Source: CBDUXP01 sp965371225 [NCBI: uncultured bacterium]
Lineage (GTDB): Bacteria; Abyssobacteria; SURF-5; CBDUXP01
DNA length: 64,000 nucleotides
NCBI GenBank assembly: GCA_965371225.1
Contig: CBDUXP010000009.1
Coordinates: forward strand, 1-64,000
Reading direction: 5' to 3'
Shown: in pieces, positions 16,329-24,545 of the stretch
How the letters are laid out: every line of letters starts with the position of its first letter
Numbering within the stretch: position 1 is the first letter of the stretch
The notes under the pieces: generated by a model
Database searches by the model: none
Seen by the model: only the letters and a program-made list of their open reading frames with translations
What the model was told of the DNA's origin: nothing
Position numbers and translations under genes: made by a program

Positions 16329-17111
16329 TTACTCTCCGGTGAACTCGGCCTCACGCTTTTCGAGGAAGGCGCTCATGCCCTCTTTCTGATCGCGCGACAG
16401 CCAGTTGATGACGACCGTGTTGATGGAGAAATCTATGGCGGATTCCAGGTCCGTCGTCATCCACTTGTGGATGATCTCCTTCTGCGTGCCGAGTGCGATG
16501 GGACTCTTGTCCGCGATGATGCTGCACCAGCGGTCCACTTCCGCCTCGAATGCATCGGGGGGCACCATCGCGTTGAGCAGGCCACGCCGCTCCGCCTTCG
16601 CCGCGTCCCAGAACTCGCCGGTGTAAGCCATCTCCCGCGCGCCTTGCAGCCCGATAACCGCGGGCAATATGGCCGCCTCTACGATGGCCGGAATGCCGCG
16701 GTGAATGTTGGGCAAGCCAAACCGCGAGCGGTCCGTCGCCACCATCAGGTCGCACGATACAGCCAGTTCCAGGCCGGCGCCAAGGCAGAGCCCGTCGATG
16801 GCGGCGACCACCGGAATCTCCGTGGTGCGCAGCGCGAGAAACGTGCGGTGCAGCTCGCGCCCCACTTCCCGCGGACCGACGCCGACAAGATCCTTAACGT
16901 AGGCCACATCGATGCCGGCGCAGAACGCCTTGGGCCCCGCGGCGTTGATGCACACCACCCGCAGGTGGGGATCGGCCGCGGCGGCCGCGAGCGCGTCACG
17001 GATTTCCTCCAGCATCTGCTTGTTGATGGCATTCAACACGTCGGGCCGGTTCAGGGTGATGCGTTGCACGCGCCCGTCCTGCGCAACGGCAATGGTGTCG
17101 TAATCCGGCAT
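16329..17111 (-). CDS. Enoyl-CoA hydratase/isomerase family protein
   Basis: This 260-residue crotonase-fold protein has PKAFCAGIDVAYV (oxyanion hole 1) and DGLCLGAGLELAVSCD, where the first catalytic Glu (Glu144 equivalent) is kept. The second position reads FGLPNIHRGIP, with Asn in place of Glu164. Enzymes with a single glutamate are often isomerases or hydrolases rather than hydratases. There are 6 nt between it and the next hydratase gene upstream and 2 nt to the BKACE gene, consistent with tight co-expression. Confidence 0.9.
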   Translation of the reverse strand: MPDYDTIAVAQDGRVQRITLNRPDVLNAINKQMLEEIRDALAAAAADPHLRVVCINAAGPKAFCAGIDVAYVKDLVGVGPREVGRELHRTFLALRTTEIPVVAAIDGLCLGAGLELAVSCDLMVATDRSRFGLPNIHRGIPAIVEAAILPAVIGLQGAREMAYTGEFWDAAKAERRGLLNAMVPPDAFEAEVDRWCSIIADKSPIALGTQKEIIHKWMTTDLESAIDFSINTVVINWLSRDQKEGMSAFLEKREAEFTGE

Positions 17112-17117
17112 GGTTCC

Positions 17118-17909
17118 TTACTTCCCTTGGAAGTCCGGTTTGCGCTTCTCGGCGAAGGCACGTAGGCCTTCCTGGGCGTCCGCGCTCTGACGCAGAGGTT
17201 CCGCATAGAACTGTTCCAGCCGCAACCCCTCATCCAACGTCATGTCCACCCCGCGCCGCGCTGCCGCGCGCACCGCCTGCAGGGACAACGGCGCGTTTTT
17301 CGCAATACGCCGCGCGAACGCTTTGGCTTCTTCCAACAACGCGTCCAGGGGCACCACACGATTCACCAGGCCGAAGCGGAGGGCGGTCTGCGCATCCACC
17401 GGATCGCCGGTGAGCAGGAGCTCCATGGCCAGGCCCATGGGGATGGTGCGTGGCAGCCGCTGCGTGCCGCCGGCGCCGGGCATGATCCCCCACCGCACTT
17501 CGGGCAGGCCGAACGTCGCGTGGTCCGCCGCCACGCGCACGTCGCACGCCAGCGCCAACTCAAGGCCGCCGGCGAGGCAGTGGCCGTTGATGGCCGCGAC
17601 GATGGGCTTGCCAGGATCCAGATTGCGCGTGATCCCGCCGAGCCCGGGCTCCCACTCCCCGCGCTCGCGCCGCTCGACCGGGGTCATACTCCGGTAGTAG
17701 GGACCGACCTCTTTCAGGTCCGCCCCGGCGGAGAACGCCGTGTCCCCGGCGCCGGTGAGAATGGCGACGCGCAATTCGCCGTCATCGCGGAGGTCCTCCC
17801 AGACAACGCACAACTGCCGGCCCATTTCGAGCGATATGGCGTTGCGCGCCTCCGGCCGGTCGATGGTGACGATCAGGATGTTGCCGTCCCGTTCCGTGCG
17901 AATGCTCAT
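17118..17909 (-). CDS. Enoyl-CoA hydratase (both catalytic glutamates present)
   Basis: This 263-residue crotonase-fold protein has both catalytic glutamates in place: NGHCLAGGLELALACD and FGLPEVRWGIMPGAGGTQRL. It should therefore be a true syn-hydratase, adding water to the enoyl-CoA made by one of the two acyl-CoA dehydrogenases. The oxyanion segment is TAFSAGADLKEVG. Its ATG overlaps the DUF35 stop by 4 nt. Of the three crotonase-fold proteins in the operon this is the only one with an intact site. Confidence 0.93.
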   Translation of the reverse strand: MSIRTERDGNILIVTIDRPEARNAISLEMGRQLCVVWEDLRDDGELRVAILTGAGDTAFSAGADLKEVGPYYRSMTPVERRERGEWEPGLGGITRNLDPGKPIVAAINGHCLAGGLELALACDVRVAADHATFGLPEVRWGIMPGAGGTQRLPRTIPMGLAMELLLTGDPVDAQTALRFGLVNRVVPLDALLEEAKAFARRIAKNAPLSLQAVRAAARRGVDMTLDEGLRLEQFYAEPLRQSADAQEGLRAFAEKRKPDFQGK

Positions 17910-18316
17910 GCCGCAGCCTTAGTGGAAGTGAAGCCCCGAATGTCGCGAATGCTCCCGGTGCGTTCCAGCGCGAAGCGCGCCGTCACCCGTGCGCCGGGCG
18001 CGTACACATCCGCTTCGCCGAGCAGGTGGTGCACCATGGGCGTGTCCGCGCCGTCCAACCGCACCAATCCAAACGTGCCCTTATCCGCCACGCTGGTGAC
18101 CGCGACAACCACTCCCCTTGGTCCGACGGGCGTCCACTCCAGTTCGTCCGCGCCGCACTGCGGGCACCAGGCGCGGGCGGGGCAGTACACGCGGTCGCAG
18201 GGGCGGCACCGCGTGCCCAGAATCTCCCGGTCGTCGCGCAGGGCGCAGAGGAATCGGCTGCCCGCAGTGCCCGCCGCGTACGTGAACGGAATATTGATGG
18301 CGCCTTCCCGAATCAT
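17906..18316 (-). CDS. DUF35 zinc-ribbon/OB-fold protein
   Basis: This 136-residue protein has the two parts of DUF35 proteins: an N-terminal rubredoxin-like zinc ribbon (TRCRPCDRVYCPARAWCPQC, about 36-55) and a C-terminal OB fold with FGLVRLDGADTPMVHHLLGE. DUF35 proteins bind CoA thioesters and partner with thiolase-fold enzymes (HMG-CoA synthase complex in archaea, Ltp2-ChsH2 aldolase in steroid degradation). Two DUF35 genes lie directly upstream of two thiolase-fold genes in the gene order, with 4-nt overlaps, so they probably form one or two such complexes. Confidence 0.9.
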   Translation of the reverse strand: MIREGAINIPFTYAAGTAGSRFLCALRDDREILGTRCRPCDRVYCPARAWCPQCGADELEWTPVGPRGVVVAVTSVADKGTFGLVRLDGADTPMVHHLLGEADVYAPGARVTARFALERTGSIRDIRGFTSTKAAA

Positions 18317-18765
18317 GCGATCACCTCAAAGTGCAGGATGTCGTCCATTGCGCCCTGCAGCTCGTCCCGCCACACGGCCGTCACGCGCGCCCCAATGCAC
18401 AAGCGCTCCCGATCGCTGCTGGCCAGGTAGTGGTTGACCGTCGTGTCGGAGCCATCCAGCCGAATCAGGCCCATGCCATACGGTGACGGCCGCTTGCGCC
18501 CGGTGCGACCGTCGAGAATGGGCAGGTGCACGATGGTCCACGCTTCGAGCGTGCCCGCATCGCTGACCGGCACCCACTCGGTGAGTCGGACGTGGCAGTT
18601 GCCGCATACCGGACGCGGCGGCAGGTACCGGCGCCCACACTGCCCACACTGCAAGGCGCGAATCCGGCGGTCCTTCAGCCCCGCGCAGAACGTTTCCATC
18701 GCCTCGCCCGATGCGTAACGCCATGTCTGCTCCATCGGCGCGCCGACAGTAAGGAGTTCGCTCAC
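18313..18765 (-). CDS. DUF35 zinc-ribbon/OB-fold protein, second copy
   Basis: This 150-residue paralogue-type DUF35 protein has a zinc ribbon ALQCGQCGRRYLPPRPVCGN (with a final Cys two residues on, about 38-57) and an OB fold ending YGMGLIRLDGSDTTVNHYLA. It overlaps the first DUF35 gene and the thiolase-fold gene at 18762 by 4 nt each. Its length and N-terminal extension (residues 1-30) differ from the neighbour, so the two copies probably pair with different thiolase-fold partners. Confidence 0.9.
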   Translation of the reverse strand: MSELLTVGAPMEQTWRYASGEAMETFCAGLKDRRIRALQCGQCGRRYLPPRPVCGNCHVRLTEWVPVSDAGTLEAWTIVHLPILDGRTGRKRPSPYGMGLIRLDGSDTTVNHYLASSDRERLCIGARVTAVWRDELQGAMDDILHFEVIA

Positions 18766-19916
18766 GCCGCCGCCCCCAAGATGATCACGTCGGCCCAGGC
18801 ATACACGCCGTAGCCCGTGACCAGTGCGGTCGCCGCGCCCTCCACCTGCCGTGCGCCCGCAGTCCCGTGAATCTGTGAAGCCGCCTCAGCCACGCGAATG
18901 ACGCCGGACGCGCCGACGGGATTGGTGGACAGGACGCCGCCGGACGGATTGACTGGCAGCTCACCGTCCATCCCGGTGACGTTGTCTTCGATGAGCCGTG
19001 CCGCTTCACCCTCGCCACAAAAGCCCAGGACCTCGTACCACGCCAATTCGGCGTACGTCACCGGTTCGTAGATTTCCGCAACGTCGAATTCCTTCAACGG
19101 CTCTCGAATCCCAACCTGGTCGTACGCGCGGCGCGATGCATCGCGCAGGGTGCGCATGGTCAACAGCCGCCGGTCGATGTCGCCCAGGTACGGTTGCTCG
19201 TGCCGGGTCTCTGCCGCCTTCACCCAGGCCGGCCGCGAGCAGAGCTTCGGCGCCCGGTCCGCGTTGGCTACCACGATGGCGGCCGCCCCGTCGGACTGGG
19301 GACACATGTCCAGCAACCGCACGGGTTCGGCCAACAAGCGCGACGACATAACCTCTTCCACGGTCACGTCCGGCATTTGCAGATGCGCGTGCGGATTGCG
19401 CGCCGCGTTCCGCCGTGCCTTCACGGCCACGCGCGCCGCATGCTCGGGCGTCACGCCGCGCTCGGCCATGTACTGGGATATGGAGAGCGCAAAGTTGCCC
19501 AGGGCGCCGGAGGCGATGGCGCGATCCCAAAACGGATCGGTCAGCGCCATCCCGGTCTGCGTGTGTCCTTCGGAGTGTTTCTCGAACCCGACGACGAGCA
19601 CCACGTCGAACAACCCGGACGCCACCTGATGGAAGGCCGCGATGCAGCCGCTCGTTCCCGACGTCCCGCCGGTGGCGATCTTCATGCACGGCTTGCCCGT
19701 GGCGAACGCGCCTTCACCCACCCACAGTTCGGGCATGGCGCGGCCTTCAAATAGTTCCATGTTGGAGATCACCACCGCGTCGACGTCTGCGGGCGTCAGC
19801 TCCGCGTCGGCCAACGCCCGGCTCGCCGCTTCGTGCACCAGCTCGAGCTGGGAACAGTCGTCGCGCCTGCGTTCGTGTTTGGTCTGGCCGGCGCCGATCA
19901 CCGCGACGGGTCTCAT
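18762..19916 (-). CDS. Thiolase-fold protein without catalytic Cys/His (Ltp2/SCP2-like)
   Basis: The ATG at 19916 overlaps the upstream stop as ATGA; the frame is open far upstream but only as overlap. The 384-residue product has the thiolase fold of lipid-transfer/SCP2-type proteins, with NPSGGVLSTNPVGASGVIRV near the C-terminus. The nucleophile region reads GGTSGTSGCIAAFHQV, with Gly in the normal Cys position. The GHP histidine is replaced by Asn (STNPVG). It therefore cannot be an ordinary thiolase. Thiolase-fold proteins that lack these residues and pair with DUF35, such as Ltp2, are retro-aldolases; that role is inferred here. Confidence 0.88.
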   Translation of the reverse strand: MRPVAVIGAGQTKHERRRDDCSQLELVHEAASRALADAELTPADVDAVVISNMELFEGRAMPELWVGEGAFATGKPCMKIATGGTSGTSGCIAAFHQVASGLFDVVLVVGFEKHSEGHTQTGMALTDPFWDRAIASGALGNFALSISQYMAERGVTPEHAARVAVKARRNAARNPHAHLQMPDVTVEEVMSSRLLAEPVRLLDMCPQSDGAAAIVVANADRAPKLCSRPAWVKAAETRHEQPYLGDIDRRLLTMRTLRDASRRAYDQVGIREPLKEFDVAEIYEPVTYAELAWYEVLGFCGEGEAARLIEDNVTGMDGELPVNPSGGVLSTNPVGASGVIRVAEAASQIHGTAGARQVEGAATALVTGYGVYAWADVIILGAAA

Positions 19917-20977
19917 GCCGCCTCCAAAATCGCCATAGCGTGCGCCTGGCCTGCGGGGCCCCAGGCGCCATGGACCAGGGCCCGGCTGCATCCGGCGTCG
20001 GACCGCATCCGGCGCGTGGCCACCGCCACGCGGGACATGCCAGCCACGACAGGAACTGCCCCGCCGAACAGTCCGCCGGTGGGTGAGAGGGAGTCGGGAG
20101 AAACGTTGGTGGCGGTCAGGAACAACTCTTCTTCGTGCGCGTACGTGCACGACGGCTCGACGAGATCGAATGCGCGGTCGCCGACGGCCAAACCCGCGGT
20201 CGCGCACGCGCGCGCATACGCCCGTTCTGCTCCCTCCCACGCTGTCAACTGCCGGTCACCCAATGCATGCGGCGCCATGTCGTGTCCCACCCCGGTGATG
20301 CGAGGTCCGCGCGCGTCCCCGCCCGTGCGCAAGACCAACGCGCACGCGCCGTCTGCCAGTGGGGCGCACATGCCCTCGCGCAGCGGAGATGCCACTACCG
20401 GCGACGACAGCACGTCATCGGACGAACACGTCACCGCGAGGCCGCCGTGGGCTGCGGCCGCTGTCCGCTGCCGCGCCGCTGTGTCTGCCCACCGTCGGTC
20501 GGCGTCCGCGTCCCCGGCCTGGATGGCCGAAGCTTGCAACGCAGCGCAGGTCAGGAAATCGACACCGAGCGGTTGCAACGTGATGGGATCCATCGCCCAA
20601 GTGGTCAGGTCCTGAAAGGCGGCCATAGACGGCTTGGCATGCCCCACCACCAGCACGGTGCGGTAGCTCTCCGCCCACAGTTGACACGCCGCGTGGATGA
20701 CCGCGGCCAGCCCATCGCCGGCAATCCGGGATTCCGGCTTCATGACCGCGCCCACCACTTCCGTGACTGCGATGTTTGATGCAGTCAGCCCGTCGAACAG
20801 GTCGACCGACGCGGTCACCACCCCGTCGATGTCGTCATGCGTACACCCGGCGTCCGCCAATGCTGCGTCGACGGCTTCGAGCACCATCTCCGGAATGGAG
20901 CGCGAGTCCGCAGTGGCGGGTCCGGTCTCACCCACGCCGGCGACGAACACCGGCGGGCGCCCGGTTCGTGGTGTCAT
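19913..20977 (-). CDS. Divergent thiolase-fold protein, second partner
   Basis: The start is the ATG at 20977 (ATGA overlap with the acyl-CoA dehydrogenase stop), giving 354 residues. The thiolase fold is recognisable from DGVVTASVDLFDG, VLVVGHAKPS and SPTGGLFGGAVPVVAGMSRV. The nucleophile segment reads RIAGDGLAAVIHAAC, with Ala at the Cys position, and GHP becomes GAVP, so the catalytic His is gone too. It is more divergent than its neighbour. The pair may form a heteromer in which one chain is structural, as seen in some thiolase-DUF35 complexes. Confidence 0.8.
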   Translation of the reverse strand: MTPRTGRPPVFVAGVGETGPATADSRSIPEMVLEAVDAALADAGCTHDDIDGVVTASVDLFDGLTASNIAVTEVVGAVMKPESRIAGDGLAAVIHAACQLWAESYRTVLVVGHAKPSMAAFQDLTTWAMDPITLQPLGVDFLTCAALQASAIQAGDADADRRWADTAARQRTAAAAHGGLAVTCSSDDVLSSPVVASPLREGMCAPLADGACALVLRTGGDARGPRITGVGHDMAPHALGDRQLTAWEGAERAYARACATAGLAVGDRAFDLVEPSCTYAHEEELFLTATNVSPDSLSPTGGLFGGAVPVVAGMSRVAVATRRMRSDAGCSRALVHGAWGPAGQAHAMAILEAA

Positions 20978-22137
20978 GCGGCGTGGTCGGCCTGCACGAG
21001 GCCCGTGCTCCGCGCGATGATTTCGCGCATCATCTCGCTGGTGCCGGCGCCGATCGTGAAGGCGAGAGAATCGCGGTACAGGCGGCCGATGAGGAATTCT
21101 TCCATGTAGCAGTTGCCCCCAAAGATCTGCATGCAATCGCGCCCGACGCGCAGCGCGGCCTCCGTAGCGAACAACTTGGCCATAGAGATTTCGGCATTCG
21201 CCTTCTCGCCACAGACGTACATGTCAATGGCCTTGTAGGTCAGGGTCTCCGCCGCCTCAATGGTCGTCCTCCCATCGGCCAAGCGGTGGCGCCACACCTG
21301 AAAGCCGAGAATGGGCTGTCCGAATACTTCCCGCTCGTGCCCGTACCGCCGTGCCTCCTCCCACATGAGCCGCATCTGCGCACAGGCGATCAGCGCCAAC
21401 ACGAGCCGCTCGCCCTCGAACCCCTGCATGATGAGTTTGAAGCCGCCGTTTTCCTGGCCGATGAGGTTCGCGGCGGGCACGCGCACGTCCTGATACACGA
21501 GTTCTGCGGTGTCGGAGGACAGGACGCCCAGTTTTTTCAGGCGCCTACTACAGGAGAAACCTGGAGTATCCGCCGACACCACGATGAGCGAAATGCCACC
21601 GTGGCCCGGGCCTCCCGTGCGCACCGCCGTCGTCACAAAGTCCGCCATGGACCCGTTCGTAATGAACGTCTTCGCGCCGTTGATGATGTAGTCATCCCCG
21701 TCTCGCACGGCGCGTGTCTGGAGCGCGGCCACGTCGCTCCCGGCATTCGGTTCGCTGACCCCCAACCCGCCCAGCATCTGGCCAGTCGCAGCTGGCCGCA
21801 CAAAGCGCTCCTTCAGTTCCGGCGAGCCGGCCCGCTCGATGACTTTCGTCGCGAACTCAGCGTGGGCGAGCACGCTGACGGGCACCCCCATGGACCCGCA
21901 CCGGACCAGCTCCTGCACGAGCACCGCGGTGGCCCAGAAATCGAGCCCGCTGCCGCCGTACTCCTCCGCCAGCCGGACACCCAGAAAACCCAACTCCCCC
22001 ATCTTGGTGAATATCTCGCGGGGAACGTGCCCGGCCGTCTCCCACTCCAGGATGTGGGGTTTGATCTCGCGTTCGACAAACTCCCGCACCGAGCGGCGCA
22101 GCAGGTCATGTTCTTCTGTGAACTGGGCTGGTGCCAT
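20974..22137 (-). CDS. Acyl-CoA dehydrogenase (isovaleryl/branched-chain type)
   Basis: This is the first gene of the long minus-strand operon. The 387-residue protein has the FAD acyl-CoA dehydrogenase fold, with GVSEPNAGSDVAAL, KTFITNGSMADFV and IGRLYRDSLAFTIGAGTSEM. The residue before GTSEM is Ala, not the usual Glu. A glutamate stands instead in GFEGERLVLA, the position used in isovaleryl-CoA dehydrogenase and relatives acting on branched or bulky acyl-CoAs. This differs from the MCAD-type copy at 11811. A promoter-like sequence lies about 75-105 nt upstream of its ATG. Confidence 0.94.
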   Translation of the reverse strand: MAPAQFTEEHDLLRRSVREFVEREIKPHILEWETAGHVPREIFTKMGELGFLGVRLAEEYGGSGLDFWATAVLVQELVRCGSMGVPVSVLAHAEFATKVIERAGSPELKERFVRPAATGQMLGGLGVSEPNAGSDVAALQTRAVRDGDDYIINGAKTFITNGSMADFVTTAVRTGGPGHGGISLIVVSADTPGFSCSRRLKKLGVLSSDTAELVYQDVRVPAANLIGQENGGFKLIMQGFEGERLVLALIACAQMRLMWEEARRYGHEREVFGQPILGFQVWRHRLADGRTTIEAAETLTYKAIDMYVCGEKANAEISMAKLFATEAALRVGRDCMQIFGGNCYMEEFLIGRLYRDSLAFTIGAGTSEMMREIIARSTGLVQADHAA

Positions 22138-22211
22138 ACGGCCCGCCTCCTCCTGGGCCCCCTGTCCGCAAGCGGACCTCTCGTTGTGCCGATCGTGGGG
22201 TCCGCATACAT

Positions 22212-22240
22212 AGGGTAACCGAATTATACTCTCTTGTCAA
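22212..22240 (-). promoter_or_regulatory. Candidate sigma-70 promoter of the catabolic operon
   Basis: On the minus strand TTGACA (22240-22235) is followed after 17 nt by TACCCT (22217-22212). A TATAAT also lies inside the spacer (22228-22223) and could serve as the -10 of an overlapping promoter with a weak -35. It points toward the acyl-CoA dehydrogenase start at 22137 and lies in the most AT-rich stretch of the region. Confidence 0.5.
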
Positions 22241-22263
22241 GTATTACTTAATAACTGACTAAC
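22240..22263. promoter_or_regulatory. Possible TetR operator: near-palindrome and CTGACTAAC half-site
   Basis: Just upstream of the -35 a near-palindrome AGTATTA-CT-TAATAACT (about 22241-22257) runs into CTGACTAAC (22255-22263). The same nine bases form one arm of the perfect inverted repeat at 33211-33230. Both lie upstream of operons that contain a TetR gene, so these are candidate operator sites. Confidence 0.35.
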
Positions 22264-22711
22264 ACTCTGATAGAATGCAGCGAAGGTTGTGCGAGCCCCG
22301 TGGTGGGCGAGTTCCGGCCCGCCCCATGCCAATAGGTGACGGCGGACTTTCTCCAGCCACGCCTGATCGCCCGTCGTATGTCGCTTACCGAGCCCGTCGC
22401 GTCTTTAATGACCGTCCGCTCGATGGACCCCAAGGGCTCCGAGCAGAGCCGACTAGTACTTCCCCTGGCACTTGAGGCGTATTTTCAGGCTGGCACTTAG
22501 ATAATTGCACCCCGCTAGGCGCCCCTGTCCACCCGCAGAATCTAAGTTTCCGACCGTTTTCCGTCACCAGCTTCTGCCGATTGGCGACTTACGTGCCGTC
22601 CGGCTTTTTGCACCGGCTGGCGCATATTTTTTGCACACTGGTAGCGGACCGCCAGAGCAGAACGGAGTCTAATTCCGCCCCCGCATTCCCCCGTAAGGTT
22701 AACCCTCGCAG
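22264..22711. other. Gene-free region with degenerate repeats
   Basis: No gene is supported here. Apart from the repeat block at 22466-22564 there are related weaker copies of its motifs (TTTTTGCACCGGCTGG near 22605, TTTTTTGCACACTGG near 22628 and GGAGTCTAATTCCG near 22665). The composition is less GC-biased than the flanking genes. It looks like the scarred edge of a mobile or island region. Confidence 0.5.
22466..22564. repeat. Degenerate repeat block R1 (left island edge)
   Basis: CTGGCACTT occurs twice (22466-22474 and 22491-22499). From 22497 a unit of about 68 nt begins with CTTAGATAATTGCACCCC and has a second motif AATCTAAGTTTCCGACCG about 45 nt later. The same two-motif unit, in the same orientation and spacing, recurs at 33474 and 33606. 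The shared cores ATAATTGCACCC and CTAAGTTTC are identical between R1 and R2. Tandem half-units of this kind occur at the ends of some insertion sequences. Confidence 0.6.
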
Positions 22712-23554
22712 CTACTCGAGTGCAGTCTGACTTCTTGCACAGGCCGGCGGAGGCCGGTCGAGCCGATTACCGACGAGCGGGGGGGACGCGCTGTAACATG
22801 CGGTGAGGTCGATGATCGAGACGCCTGCATGGTTCCCGCGGTAGGGGCCTTTGACCTGATACGACACAGCGTCGCGCGTGAGCACGCAGATGGCCACGTC
22901 AGCGTCCTGGGGAATGGCCGCTTTGTACGCGTCCAGCAGGGGATCCGACACGAGGAGGCGGTTCGGGCCCGCCGCGACACACGCTAGCAGCGGAAAAGCC
23001 CGGGGAAACTCGTCCACATCCAGGAAGGCGAACGCCCGCACGGCGGACAGCCGCCGGAACTTCTCTTCGACCTGCAGTGGCATACATCTCGCCCGTCCGT
23101 TGGAAGATCGCCGGAAACGGGCCTGCACCCGAGCGCGCGAGAAGTCGAAGAGAAACCGGGGTTTGGAATGGCGGCGCATCTCCGACACCTCCTCGATCCG
23201 GATAAGGCCCGTCGCCCGGACACCGGTATAGGCGTTGTATCGGAACATGGGCGTGCGGTTCATAAAGTCGAAGCGCTCGCCCTGCGTCTCGAAGCCGAGA
23301 AACGTACCTTTGATGCTCCAGGCTTCGAAGGCAGGGCTGAACACAGCGACACCGACGCGCGCATTCGTCAGCAGATTGGCCCGCGACTTATGCATCATGA
23401 ACTCGCCGAAGATCAGCGTATCCGCTTCGTAGGGAAAGAGGCTGATGACCGGAACGCAGTTCGGGCGCCCAGCGGCGTCCAACGTGGCGAGAAAGATCGG
23501 CGTTTCGTTCCCCGACAGTACGTCGCGCGCGCGCGGGTCCAGCTGCACGCTCAC
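22712..23554 (-). CDS. FMN-binding split-barrel (PNPOx-like) protein
   Basis: I chose the GTG at 23554, which overlaps the activase stop as GTGA, giving 280 residues; the longer frame would intrude 40 nt into the activase gene. The N-terminal half is a pyridoxamine-phosphate-oxidase-like split barrel: PIFLATLDAAGRPNCVPVIS near 18-37, TLIFGEFMMHKSRANLL, NARVGVAVFSP. The C-terminal half repeats split-barrel-like strands. Members bind FMN, F420 or heme and include oxidases and hydrogen-peroxide-linked proteins. It is translationally coupled to the glycyl radical activase, an unusual partner. Its role there is unknown; protecting or reducing an oxygen-sensitive partner is only a guess. Confidence 0.75.
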   Translation of the reverse strand: MSVQLDPRARDVLSGNETPIFLATLDAAGRPNCVPVISLFPYEADTLIFGEFMMHKSRANLLTNARVGVAVFSPAFEAWSIKGTFLGFETQGERFDFMNRTPMFRYNAYTGVRATGLIRIEEVSEMRRHSKPRFLFDFSRARVQARFRRSSNGRARCMPLQVEEKFRRLSAVRAFAFLDVDEFPRAFPLLACVAAGPNRLLVSDPLLDAYKAAIPQDADVAICVLTRDAVSYQVKGPYRGNHAGVSIIDLTACYSASPPLVGNRLDRPPPACARSQTALE

Positions 23555-24498
23555 GGTGCGACGCCCTCCTCGACACGTGTCGGCCCACTCCATCGCGCTT
23601 GCCGGGACCCCTCCTCCCGGGCCGCACGACAGAGGCGATCGAGCGCTTCAGCGTGCAGCACCGGAACGTTCTCCAGGGCGAAACGCCGGTTCAGTTGCTC
23701 GTACTTCGATGCACACAGGTTCGAGAAGGCGAGGAGGTCATGCCGCTCGCAATTCGGCAGCGTCTCTGCTACGAAGCGCGCCACCGCGCGCACGTCCTCC
23801 TCGTCGTCCGTGTAACCGGGAATGATCGGGGTGCGCACCCACACGGCGACGCCCGAGTCGTGAGCCCAGCGGGCGGCGCGCGCGATAGTGTCGAACGGCA
23901 CCCCCGTCAGGCGGTGGTGTCGCAGCGGGTCGACGCATTTGATATCAAGCAGCAACAGATCGACAAGGGCGAGGGCTTCGCGGAAGATCGGCTCCGGCGC
24001 GGCCCCACAGGTGTCAAGCGCCGTGTGGACCCGCGCATCCCGCAGCCACCTCAGGAGTTCGAGAGCCGCCAGCGGTTGTGCCAGCGGCTCGCCTCCGGAC
24101 AGGGTAACCCCACCCTCCGACGTCTCATAGAATGCGGCGTCGCGCATGACGGCCGCGAACACTTCGGGGACGCCCATCGTGCGGCCGTGCAACTCGAAGG
24201 CGCCAGCGGGGCACGCGTCGACGCACCGCGAGCAGGGCGTACACCGCCCCCGGTCGATGTGCATGCCCTCGGGGGTGAGTGCAAGCGCTCCTTCCGGGCA
24301 CGCCTCCACGCACGCGCGGTGGGCGATGCACCGGCCCGCGTACCAGATGAGATCGGGCTGCGTGCGGAGCGCCTCCGGATTCTGGCACCACGGACAATGC
24401 ATGGGGCACCCCTTGAAGAACACCGTCGTCCGGAGCCCCGGGCCATCCTCCGTGGAGAACTTCTGAATGTTCAGGATATTGGCCGTGATCTCGGACAC
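23551..24498 (-). CDS. Glycyl radical enzyme activating protein (radical SAM)
   Basis: I chose the GTG at 24498 because AGGAG lies 6 nt upstream; longer starts (24516, 24531) have no Shine-Dalgarno. The 315-residue protein is a typical activase. IQKFSTEDGPGLRTTVFFKG leads into the radical SAM cysteines CPMHCPWC (C31, C35, C38). Two inserted ferredoxin clusters follow (CIAHRACVEACPEG and CTPCSRCVDACPAG), then TLSGGEPLAQP for SAM binding. It would install the glycyl radical on Gly774 of the enzyme encoded 47 nt upstream. The two extra clusters are typical of activases for the dehydratase, lyase and decarboxylase branches rather than classical PFL activase. Confidence 0.95.
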   Translation of the reverse strand: MSEITANILNIQKFSTEDGPGLRTTVFFKGCPMHCPWCQNPEALRTQPDLIWYAGRCIAHRACVEACPEGALALTPEGMHIDRGRCTPCSRCVDACPAGAFELHGRTMGVPEVFAAVMRDAAFYETSEGGVTLSGGEPLAQPLAALELLRWLRDARVHTALDTCGAAPEPIFREALALVDLLLLDIKCVDPLRHHRLTGVPFDTIARAARWAHDSGVAVWVRTPIIPGYTDDEEDVRAVARFVAETLPNCERHDLLAFSNLCASKYEQLNRRFALENVPVLHAEALDRLCRAAREEGSRQARWSGPTRVEEGVAP

Positions 24499-24545
24499 GG
24501 CGTTCTCCTGTCCCATGTGAAGTCGCACCACGCCCGACCGCGCGG

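Noticed and set aside
18762-20977. Two acetyl-CoA acetyltransferases (thiolases)
   Set aside because: The fold fits, but neither protein has the catalytic Cys and His, so ordinary thiolysis is not supported.
20776-22218. A plus-strand frame of 480 codons opposite the acyl-CoA dehydrogenase
   Set aside because: It is a shadow of a well-supported minus-strand gene with no recognisable motif of its own.
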